Assembly: GCA_001780285.1 (NCBI GenBank)
Contig: MFGN01000013.1
Location: forward strand, 1 to 42,345
Source: Candidatus Falkowbacteria bacterium RIFOXYD12_FULL_34_57
Lineage (GTDB): Bacteria > Patescibacteriota > Patescibacteriia > Patescibacteriales > UBA12075
Direction: 5' to 3'
Length of the DNA: 42,345 bases
The position numbers and the translations under genes are program-made. Below the pieces are notes generated by a model. It saw only the letters and a list, made by a program, of their open reading frames with translations, was not told where the DNA came from and made no database searches. Of this stretch, positions 15,783-22,666 are shown one piece after another; within the stretch, counting starts at the first letter, position 1; every line of letters begins with the position of its first letter.

Positions 15783-15860
15783 GGCGGAAAATTTTTCCGC
15801 CCATTAATACGGTTGCTTAGACTCATTTAGGCAATCGTATTAATGAAATGTTCTTATAAA
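15783..15860 (+). other. Intergenic module: two hairpins plus TGTTCTTATAAA element
   Basis: The first hairpin is GGCGGAAAA (15783-15791) / TTTTCCGCC (15793-15801), followed by CATTAATACGGTT. The second pairs ATACGgTTGC (15807-15816) with GCAAtCGTAT (15831-15840). Then comes AATGAAATGTTCTTATAAA before the Shine-Dalgarno GGGG of the radical SAM gene. The layout parallels the two preceding modules. Confidence 0.6.
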
Positions 15861-15897
15861 TTTAAATAAACAAAAAAATAAAAAGGGGAAATTGCAC

Positions 15898-16830
15898 ATG
15901 AATATATTAATGACCGATGGTCTTTTTAAAGCTTTGTCTTTTTCTATTATGCTTAGTACGAATACTGGATGCAATGCCAGATGCAAATCTTGTATTTCAC
16001 GGATTACGCCCAGCGTAAAAAGCATAGACATTAAATTATGCTCTATTCCCAGAGTAGAATTAGGACTTAGAACCGCAAAACACCATAGAGCCACACACGC
16101 CATTTTGACAGGCAAGGCCGACCCAACCCAAGAAGATGACGGTTATCTTTTAGAGCTTACAAAATTATCCCGAAAATATTTATTGTATGTTGATATGCAT
16201 ACTAATGGATTTTTGCTGCAAAAAGGTAAAAAAAAAGAAGGTTTGCTTAAAGATTTAACCAAAGCCGGGCTTACTCATATTACCTTTTCGATTGCCTCTT
16301 TTAGTGCACAGGAGAATCTAAATTTTATGGGCATTAAACAAAACCCAAAAGAATTGATTCAAAAAGCGCATGAATTGGAGTTGTATACCCGCTGTTCTCT
16401 TCTGCTTACAAGCAGCACTGTTTATAATGCGCAAGGAATAATGGATTATATTTATAAAGCCGGAGCGAATGGCGCCGATGCCGTGGTAATTCGCGAGTTA
16501 TGGATACCTGATAGCTATAATCAGAAAAGCACAGAAATCTTTGAGTGGAACAAAAAAAATTTTGTTGACATGAATCCATTGATCGCAGAGTTCGAGGCAA
16601 TATCGGAAAATAAAGATAATGAATACGGAATTAGAAGATTGCGCGACCTGCCATGGGGCGTGCCGGTATTTTCTATGCGAAATATTTTTTCTGATGCAGA
16701 GCATGGGGTAAATGTAACATTCGCCCGTTGCGATGATTCTGTAAATGATGTGATTATCAAGTCGATAGTACACAAGCCAAACGGCCATGGATACCGGAAT
16801 TGGGATGATAACGGGGATAGCCTGTATTAG
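15898..16830 (+). CDS. Radical SAM protein, MoaA-like core, unknown substrate
   Basis: A 310-residue protein with the 4Fe-4S/SAM signature CNARCKSC (Cys25, Cys29, Cys32). Further on, LTGKADPTQ sits where the GGE-type SAM motif is expected, and DMHTNGFLL resembles strand beta-4 of the fold. The C-terminal part lacks an obvious second cluster (SPASM) motif. Such enzymes cleave SAM to a 5'-deoxyadenosyl radical; what this one modifies is unknown. ATG 15898 is preferred over TTG 15892 because AAAAGGGG sits about 10 bases upstream. The gene lies between the ClpX-like and ClpP-like genes, with the Shine-Dalgarno of the next gene overlapping its stop codon. Confidence 0.8.
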   Translation: MNILMTDGLFKALSFSIMLSTNTGCNARCKSCISRITPSVKSIDIKLCSIPRVELGLRTAKHHRATHAILTGKADPTQEDDGYLLELTKLSRKYLLYVDMHTNGFLLQKGKKKEGLLKDLTKAGLTHITFSIASFSAQENLNFMGIKQNPKELIQKAHELELYTRCSLLLTSSTVYNAQGIMDYIYKAGANGADAVVIRELWIPDSYNQKSTEIFEWNKKNFVDMNPLIAEFEAISENKDNEYGIRRLRDLPWGVPVFSMRNIFSDAEHGVNVTFARCDDSVNDVIIKSIVHKPNGHGYRNWDDNGDSLY

Positions 16831-16841
16831 GAGAAATCGCA

Positions 16842-17406
16842 ATGCAGAGAAAACATAGTTTGTTTATAAAAAAAGGAAAAGACAAGAATGTTTATACTTT
16901 GTTTCTAGGGCATTTAAGGGGTGATGATCGGGAGATTCACAATATAGTGTATAATTTGCACCAAGCTAAAAGCAGTGATGTTTTACAAATCAGAATTAGC
17001 TCCTCGGGCGGTTTTGTTAACCACATGTTGGCTATTATAAATGTTATTTATGATAAATTTTATGGTAGAATTATAACTTATATTGAAAAAGAAGCTTGTT
17101 CTGCGGCCGGAAATTTTTTTACATGGAAAGATTAGAATTATTTATCCTATGTCCCAAATTCATTTTCATTTTATAGAAAAACCCAAAGAAATTAACGAAA
17201 GCTATATTTTTAAAAAAGAGATATGGAAGAATTTTTTTGATAATTTTTTATCTTCGTATTTTTCTAAAGATGAACTACAAAAAATATATAACGGTGAAGA
17301 ATATAATTTTGATGCTTGTGAGATGTGTAGGCGCGGCATAGCTACGCATATTATGGCGGAGGGCAAAAGAATAGACGCAAAAAAATTTAAAAGTATAGGA
17401 AAATAA
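16842..17406 (+). pseudogene. ClpP-like serine peptidase, frame broken at a T7 run
   Basis: Two overlapping frames encode one ClpP-like protein of about 187 residues. The first (16842-17135) has the substrate-strand motif LQIRISSSGGFV and the likely nucleophile in ACSAAG (Ser87). The second continues with YPMSQIHFHF (likely catalytic His, second of the HFH pair) up to 17406. They join exactly if the T7 run at 17114-17120 has one T fewer. This is either a sequencing or assembly indel, a real inactivating mutation, or slippage-dependent expression. The expected Asp region (GEEYNFDACE) has Glu at the nearest position, so the triad is uncertain. AGGAG precedes the start, and a terminator follows. 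Confidence 0.75.
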
Positions 17407-17413
17407 ATAAGTC

Positions 17414-17440
17414 AAAAGACGGGATAATCTCGTCTTTTTT
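17414..17440 (+). terminator. Rho-independent terminator closing the first NAD operon
   Basis: Stem AAAAGACG / CGTCTTTT with inner GAT/ATC pairing (17414-17436), followed by Ts to 17440. It lies just before the nrtR promoter. Confidence 0.8.
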
Positions 17441-17458
17441 GCTTTTTGGGATAAGGAC

Positions 17459-17486
17459 TTGACAAAATTTTTATAACAGGTATAAT
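17459..17486 (+). promoter_or_regulatory. Sigma-70-type promoter of nrtR-prs-nadE
   Basis: Consensus -35 TTGACA (17459-17464), 16-base spacer and perfect -10 TATAAT (17481-17486). The palindromic operator begins at the last base of the -10, as at 8658. Confidence 0.85.
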
Positions 17487-17506
17487 AGTGTTATATATAC
17501 ACTATT
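17484..17506. promoter_or_regulatory. Putative NrtR operator, copy 2
   Basis: AATAGTGT (17484-17491) and ACACTATT (17499-17506) form perfect 8-bp arms around TATATAT. The core 19-mer (17486-17504) is identical to that at 8658-8676. The site overlaps -10/+1 of the nrtR promoter, which implies autoregulation. Confidence 0.8.
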
Positions 17507-17576
17507 GAGTTTTTATAAAAAATATTGATTTATGTGATATGGAGATTAAAATGCGGATATAATTCATAAAATTTAT

Positions 17577-18254
17577 ATGGAAGACATAAAACAAAAATAT
17601 GAACATGCGGTTATTGCTACAGATGTGGTTATTTTTCGAGCAGAAGAAAATGACCTGCAGGTTTTGCTTATTAAAATGAAGAAAAAACCTTTTTTTGATA
17701 TGTGGGCTACCCCCGGAGGATTGGTAAAAGGCGATGAATCGATAGATATAGCCGCCAAAAGAAATCTATTTGATAAAACCGGAGTAAAAAATGTTTATTT
17801 GGAACAATTATATGCTTTTGGGGAAGTTGATCGGGATCCTTTTGGCCGGGTCGTGTCTGTGGCTTATTTCGCCCTGCTTCCACAAGGTATAAAGTTGCAT
17901 CTTAAAACTACTGAAGAACATGGTGATGTGGGATGGTTTTCCGTGGATGGATTGCCGGTCTTGGCTTATGATCATAAGAAAATTATTGAAATGGCGCTGA
18001 ACAGACTTCGCGCCAAGCTGGCATATACTAATATTGTTTATAGTTTATTGCCGGATGAATTTACTTTGACTGATTTGCAGAAAATTTATGAGTTGATTCT
18101 TGATAAGAGGCAGGATAAAAGAAATTTCCGTAAAAAGATATTGTCTTTGAAAATGATTAAAAAAACCGGCGGGAAAACAACGGGGGGGGCATACCGTCCG
18201 GCAGAATTGTATAAATTTATTAAAAAGAATCCGGAGATTGTACAGATTTTATAA
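17577..18254 (+). CDS. nrtR: NrtR-type transcriptional regulator (Nudix-like sensor plus winged helix)
   Basis: A 225-residue protein: a Nudix-fold domain (about residues 8-145) then a winged-helix domain (about 150-225, with LTDLQKIYELILDKR and a basic GGKTTGGAYRPAELY end). The Nudix box at 48-70 keeps Gly48, Glu54, Arg62 and Gly69, but the metal-binding REuxEE core reads RNLFDK, so hydrolase activity is unlikely. This fits NrtR repressors, which sense ADP-ribose-type NAD metabolites and control NAD genes. It heads an operon with prs and nadE and lies behind its own palindromic operator. A mini-ORF (ATGCGGATATAA, 17551-17562) with upstream GGAG sits in the leader. No Shine-Dalgarno precedes the nrtR ATG. 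Confidence 0.88.
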   Translation: MEDIKQKYEHAVIATDVVIFRAEENDLQVLLIKMKKKPFFDMWATPGGLVKGDESIDIAAKRNLFDKTGVKNVYLEQLYAFGEVDRDPFGRVVSVAYFALLPQGIKLHLKTTEEHGDVGWFSVDGLPVLAYDHKKIIEMALNRLRAKLAYTNIVYSLLPDEFTLTDLQKIYELILDKRQDKRNFRKKILSLKMIKKTGGKTTGGAYRPAELYKFIKKNPEIVQIL

Positions 18255-18411
18255 ATTTTTATTTATAGCGAAAAGATTTTTCTTTTTTTTAAATTTTGAT
18301 AGTGTAATAAACACACAAACAAAATGGGATAATCTGGACAGAAAATTAAAAATATGTTAGAAATATATGAAAATCAGAACATTAAAAATTAAATATAAAG
18401 GAGAAAAGGCG

Positions 18412-19476
18412 ATGTTTGATTGGAAGAAAAAATTTAAAGAATTCATATTTTCTTTTTTAAAAGAAGAGCTTGATACCTTAAGTGAGGATGAACTTCGGCT
18501 TATTCGTGATTCATCCGATAAAATTTTAGGCAATAGATTGGTTCATTCCCCTAAGCCGGTTTTATTTTATCATCATACTTATGAAAAATTAGCCGCTTTG
18601 ATTGCTGAAGACGACAGGATAGAATTAGGCAATATTCATTGGGATAAATTTTCTGACAAGTGGCCCAGTTTACAGATAGAAGATAACGAAAATATCAGGA
18701 AAAAAGTAAAGGGGCGCGATGTAGTGTTTTTAGCTTCGTTTTTGCCGGAAAATTTATTTGAGCAAATGGCAATAATTTATGCCTTGCCCAGATACCAGGC
18801 CGATAGTTTTAGAATAGTACTTCCCTATTTTCCTGTGGGTACCATGGAAAGAGTGGGAGAAGGAAAAGAAGGAGAAATCGCGACCGCTATGACTATGTTT
18901 AGAATGTTGTCGGCTACGCCGCAATGCCATGGAAAAGGCCCGGCGCTTTTGACGATTTTTGATGTTCATGCGCTGCAGGAAAGATTTTATCCTTCTGATA
19001 ACATTATTCCCGATCTGCATTCCACCGTTTCGCTTTTGAAGAATAGAATTAGGAGCATGAAAAATATAGCAATAGTTTTTCCTGATGACGGCGCGCGCAA
19101 AAGATATGGTGATTATTTCAGGGATTATCCGATTATCGTCTGCAACAAGGTGAAGATCGGGAAAAAGAAAATTATCACCATCAAAGAAGGCAATTCTTGC
19201 GGTAAGCACTGCATAATGGTTGATGATTTAATATTTACAGGAGGAACTTTAATGGAATGCCGCGACGTCCTGATAAAAGCCGGAGCAAAAAAAATCAGCG
19301 CTTACGCAGCGCATGGTATATTTCCGGAAGAATCATGGAAAAAATTTACTAAAGAATTATTTGAATACGTTTGGATTACGGATAGTTGTCCCTGGATGGT
19401 GGATATTGTCAAGGACATAAAACCTTTCGAGATTTTGTCTATTAAAGATTTAATCGTTAATGTGATTACTAATTAA
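18412..19476 (+). CDS. prs: Ribose-phosphate pyrophosphokinase, plant class II-like
   Basis: Makes PRPP from ribose 5-phosphate and ATP, supplying the co-substrate of PncB. Diagnostic pieces are YFPVGTMERVGEGKEGEIAT, the ATP-site segment FDVHALQERFYPSDN, PDDGARKRY and the PRPP loop VDDLIFTGGTL. From memory, the YFP-GTMER and DxHALQERFYF wording recalls plant class II (phosphate-independent) PRPP synthases rather than typical bacterial Prs. ATG 18412 is chosen over 18367 because AAAGGAG (18397-18403) lies eight bases upstream; this gives 354 residues. It sits between nrtR and nadE (14-base gap), in the operator-controlled operon. Confidence 0.85.
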   Translation: MFDWKKKFKEFIFSFLKEELDTLSEDELRLIRDSSDKILGNRLVHSPKPVLFYHHTYEKLAALIAEDDRIELGNIHWDKFSDKWPSLQIEDNENIRKKVKGRDVVFLASFLPENLFEQMAIIYALPRYQADSFRIVLPYFPVGTMERVGEGKEGEIATAMTMFRMLSATPQCHGKGPALLTIFDVHALQERFYPSDNIIPDLHSTVSLLKNRIRSMKNIAIVFPDDGARKRYGDYFRDYPIIVCNKVKIGKKKIITIKEGNSCGKHCIMVDDLIFTGGTLMECRDVLIKAGAKKISAYAAHGIFPEESWKKFTKELFEYVWITDSCPWMVDIVKDIKPFEILSIKDLIVNVITN

Positions 19477-19490
19477 ATAAAGGAAAAAAT

Positions 19491-20468
19491 ATGTTTAAAA
19501 AACAGATGAATCAAGTTTTAAGCGCTTATAAGAAAAGAGCCAGGGAAATGGCCGGCGGATGTGAAAAAGTTTTTGTAGCCGGCTCCGGCGGAGTCGATTC
19601 TTCTTTAGTGGCAGCCATACTTACATCTGAATTTGATCCGGATAATGTAGTGGTCCTTTTTAGGAATCTTCAATCTGATCCGAAACATTTAAAAGATATA
19701 ACGGATTTGCAAAAAGCTCTTGGTTTCCACTTGATTTATATAGACATGGAATCAGGGTACAAAGACGGAATAAGGCAATGCGCGGAGCAATTTGAAGAGT
19801 CTGGGCTTCTTTGGTTTACCGAAGAAGAATGCCTTAGCGGCGGTTTGCCTGAAATCAATGCTTATGCATCGCTACGATCTCGCTTTATTACCCCTTGGGC
19901 CGGGTTCATATCCAAGATGATAGATGGCGGCGGCGGAAGGATTTACGGAACAGGCAACGCCGAAGAAGACGGATTACTGCGGTATTTTGACAAATTCGGC
20001 GACGGCGCTGTCGATAATAATATTTTAGACGGCCTTACCAAGTGCGAAGTGCGCCAATTTCTTCTTTATTTCGCAAAGCTTTATCCTGGTCATGATGTTT
20101 TTCGGCGCATTGCGGAGAAAACCCCTTCGGCTGACCTGCAGGGAAACGGGGATCGGCACAATGATGAAGACGAACTTACTTCATGGGCGCACAAAAGAGG
20201 ATATGACAGATTGTTTTTGTCTTATGGCGATACGAAACAAGAAGGCAATATCGCCTGGGCACTGAAAAAAGACATGGAATTCGGCGTTATTACCGGAAAA
20301 AGAAGAGATTGGAGTAAGGATAGGCTTAAAAAAGAATTTAGATTTTCCGAAGAAGAGCTGCAATTGATATTGTTTATCCGCGAAGAAGAATTGAAAACCC
20401 GCCATAAAGTTTTGAGGCCGCCGGGTTTTTGCAGGGAAATTTTGAGAAAAATAAATTTAGTTGATTAA
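19491..20468 (+). CDS. nadE: NAD synthetase (ammonia-dependent type)
   Basis: A 325-residue ATP-pyrophosphatase-fold enzyme that amidates nicotinate adenine dinucleotide to NAD in the cytoplasm. It shows the P-loop GSGGVDSS (31-38), IYGTGNAEEDG, FGDGAVDNN, LTKCEVRQF and the PSADL segment, all hallmarks of NadE. There is no glutaminase domain, so ammonia, or glutaminase in trans, is the likely nitrogen source. It is somewhat longer than short NadE proteins (about 275) owing to the C-terminal region. An AAAGGA Shine-Dalgarno precedes the ATG. It is the last gene of nrtR-prs-nadE, with a terminator following. Confidence 0.9.
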   Translation: MFKKQMNQVLSAYKKRAREMAGGCEKVFVAGSGGVDSSLVAAILTSEFDPDNVVVLFRNLQSDPKHLKDITDLQKALGFHLIYIDMESGYKDGIRQCAEQFEESGLLWFTEEECLSGGLPEINAYASLRSRFITPWAGFISKMIDGGGGRIYGTGNAEEDGLLRYFDKFGDGAVDNNILDGLTKCEVRQFLLYFAKLYPGHDVFRRIAEKTPSADLQGNGDRHNDEDELTSWAHKRGYDRLFLSYGDTKQEGNIAWALKKDMEFGVITGKRRDWSKDRLKKEFRFSEEELQLILFIREEELKTRHKVLRPPGFCREILRKINLVD

Positions 20469-20482
20469 AATTAAAACAAGAA

Positions 20483-20517
20483 AAGCCGCAAAATTATTTA
20501 TGCGGCTTATTTTTTTT
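20483..20517. terminator. Bidirectional terminator between convergent genes
   Basis: Perfect 8-bp stem AAGCCGCA (20483-20490) / TGCGGCTT (20501-20508), followed by a T-run on the + strand and an A-rich stretch on the other side. It serves nadE and probably the converging minus-strand gene, whose stop codon lies at its edge. Confidence 0.85.
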
Positions 20518-21070
20518 ACTTTTTTTTAAGTAATTCAATAAATATTAAATATTGCAGAATTTTTTTATTACTCATCGTTTGGTCTTCCGGCGTTTGTTCT
20601 ATTTGTGTCATGTCTTCGTTTACTGAATATGAACATTTTGAGGTTTCATCGGTTATTTCCCATTCAAAGGGGCGGGTTATAAAATCAATATAATCTTTTT
20701 CCAGGGTAACGGAAAATATTTTTTCTTCTCCCTTTTCTTTTTGAGGATCTGTAATATCAGCTCTTTCCGAAACATGAACAATGTATGTTCCTAGCCCGAG
20801 ATCCAGCATCATTATTTGCGGCGAATTTTTTCTAGGGTTGAGATTTTGTTTTTTAAAATATTTTGGTTCCAATATTCTGGAATATGCTTCCAGAAATTTT
20901 TGGTCTTCTGTCGACCAGATTTTTATTTGCTGATGATAAGATGATTCATTGATTAAAAATCCTCTAAAAGTGCCTTTCTCCGGATTATCGAATTTTGATT
21001 TACAAAAAACATTGTTGCATGGCAATAAAAAAAGAGTTATTGCAAGCGTGATAATATTGGTTATTTTCAT
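20516..21070 (-). CDS. Secreted protein, unknown
   Basis: A 184-residue protein with a clear signal peptide (MKITNIITLAITLFLLPC, cleavage probably near residue 23; the Cys at 18 makes a lipoprotein less likely but possible). The mature part is polar with alternating strands and no recognised domain. It ends in an amphipathic helix with a Lys run. It is the downstream gene of a minus-strand pair with the spermidine-synthase-like gene, 48 bases after that stop. A G9 tract ends two bases before its ATG, in place of a normal Shine-Dalgarno. Confidence 0.65.
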   Translation of the reverse strand: MKITNIITLAITLFLLPCNNVFCKSKFDNPEKGTFRGFLINESSYHQQIKIWSTEDQKFLEAYSRILEPKYFKKQNLNPRKNSPQIMMLDLGLGTYIVHVSERADITDPQKEKGEEKIFSVTLEKDYIDFITRPFEWEITDETSKCSYSVNEDMTQIEQTPEDQTMSNKKILQYLIFIELLKKK

Positions 21071-21072
21071 TA

Positions 21073-21081
21073 CCCCCCCCC
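21073..21081 (-). repeat. G9 homopolymer at the ribosome-binding position
   Basis: Nine consecutive C on the + strand, read as AAAAAA-G9-TA-ATG on the minus strand, directly ahead of the secreted-protein start. A slippery G-tract here could change translation efficiency between cells. Its length may also be an assembly uncertainty. Confidence 0.7.
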
Positions 21082-21118
21082 TTTTTTATAATAATTCAAG
21101 TATTATTATCAAATTTAT

Positions 21119-22603
21119 TTATTTTATTATTTTGCTGATGTAATAATCCACAGGAGCGTGATCATCTGTGATTATGGGCATATCTTCTTCGATTTTTCCT
21201 GTCCATAAATGTTCTAAATACTTGTTTAATTCTTCATTTTCATTTTTAAATTTTGGTATTTCGGAAGATTTTAAGGCTACCAAAATTATATTCTGTACAT
21301 TATTTACAGCTAATTGATTATTTACTGGAAACAAATAAACTTGCGGAAATATCTGTTTATAGGTCGCATACTCTGCTCTTAAAAATTGGCCGCTTATTCC
21401 ACCTATTGATGAAATAATATTCAAAATTACCACGCCCCCATCGTTTAAAATATCATACTTTTTTTGTATAGCCTCTCTTGTTGTTAATTGGTAGGGGATA
21501 GAATAGTGGGATTTGAAAGCGTCTCCCAGAATAGCATCATATTTATTTGAGGTTTTATTTAAAAAAGTTCGACCGTCTTCGTGGTAAATGTTTAATCTTG
21601 GATTTTCTTGAAGATAAAAGTAGGTCTTGGCAAATTCAGTAAGTTTTGGATCAATTTCAACTACATCCATAGAGGCCTCCGGGTAAGCCTTAAGGTAATA
21701 TTTGGGATATGAAAAAGCTGCTCCCCCAATAACTAAAGATTTTTTAAAACTAGGATTAAAGTGTTCAATTAAGTTGTAATATTTTGTATATTCAAAAACA
21801 AGTTCTCCATCATCAATAAACATCGCGGAACTACTTTCATTATTGACCCGCAAGCCCCTTGCTGGTTTCCCTGTTTCCGCATCCTGATAATCAATGATTT
21901 GAACATGGTTATATTTTGTGTCTACATCAATAAATCCGTTTTGGGCTAATAAATAATTTACCCTGCCAACTGTAAGCCAGCTTATACTGATTAAAAATAT
22001 AAAAGTGAATTTTGTTTTTATAAGTTGTTTTGATGATAATATAATAGAAAGAATGATTAATGACAAAGAAAGAATCAAGAGTATTTTAGTGGTTCCAAAC
22101 GCGGGAATTAAATAGAATCCGGATGAAAATGTTCCTATGATGCTGCCAATAGTAGAAATAGCATAAAGATTGCCTACGGTAGAACCGGATGTGCTTAGAT
22201 TGTTCAACTTTAACTTAATGGCATATGGCGAGACCATACCCAAAAGAATACTAGTTGGCGCAAATAAAATTATGGACGCAAATACAGAGCTTAATCTAAT
22301 ATCTATAAAAGAATTTTGCAGAAATATTATTATTGATTCTTTTGTAAACATGGTTAGATTAATGTAAATTCCAGCAAAAAAAATAATCAAAGAAAGTATT
22401 CTTAAATTAGATTTTTTGTCGGCTATTTTTCCGCCTAGTATATAGCCAATACTCAGGCTGCCGAGTATGACGCCTATCAGGCTAGTCCAAACAAAAATAG
22501 ATGTGCCCAGATATGGACCCAAAACTCTAGAGCCCACAAGCTCAAATATCATTACAATTGCTCCGCAAATAAAAACAGTTATTTCTAAAATATATTTTTT
22601 CAT
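21119..22603 (-). CDS. Membrane-anchored spermidine synthase-like protein (fused MFS/SpeE type)
   Basis: A 494-residue protein: about seven hydrophobic segments in the first 220 residues (MFS-like, including a glycine-rich helix near residues 35-60), then a Rossmann methyltransferase-fold domain of the spermidine synthase family. The SAM-site pieces are KKSLVIGGAAFSYPKYYL, MDVVEIDPKLTEFA, IYHEDGRTFL and YDAILGDAF. The GGGxG of true SpeE is altered to GGAAF, and the SpeE-typical double Asp is only partly kept, so polyamine synthesis is uncertain. Such fused proteins are common in bacteria with unproven substrates. No Shine-Dalgarno is visible before the ATG. Upstream on the same strand are comF and the propeller gene. 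Confidence 0.82.
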   Translation of the reverse strand: MKKYILEITVFICGAIVMIFELVGSRVLGPYLGTSIFVWTSLIGVILGSLSIGYILGGKIADKKSNLRILSLIIFFAGIYINLTMFTKESIIIFLQNSFIDIRLSSVFASIILFAPTSILLGMVSPYAIKLKLNNLSTSGSTVGNLYAISTIGSIIGTFSSGFYLIPAFGTTKILLILSLSLIILSIILSSKQLIKTKFTFIFLISISWLTVGRVNYLLAQNGFIDVDTKYNHVQIIDYQDAETGKPARGLRVNNESSSAMFIDDGELVFEYTKYYNLIEHFNPSFKKSLVIGGAAFSYPKYYLKAYPEASMDVVEIDPKLTEFAKTYFYLQENPRLNIYHEDGRTFLNKTSNKYDAILGDAFKSHYSIPYQLTTREAIQKKYDILNDGGVVILNIISSIGGISGQFLRAEYATYKQIFPQVYLFPVNNQLAVNNVQNIILVALKSSEIPKFKNENEELNKYLEHLWTGKIEEDMPIITDDHAPVDYYISKIIK

Positions 22604-22666
22604 AAAAATTATTTTTTATTTTTAGTAAAAATTAGCGTAAACAGTTCCATGATTTTTAACTAAACA

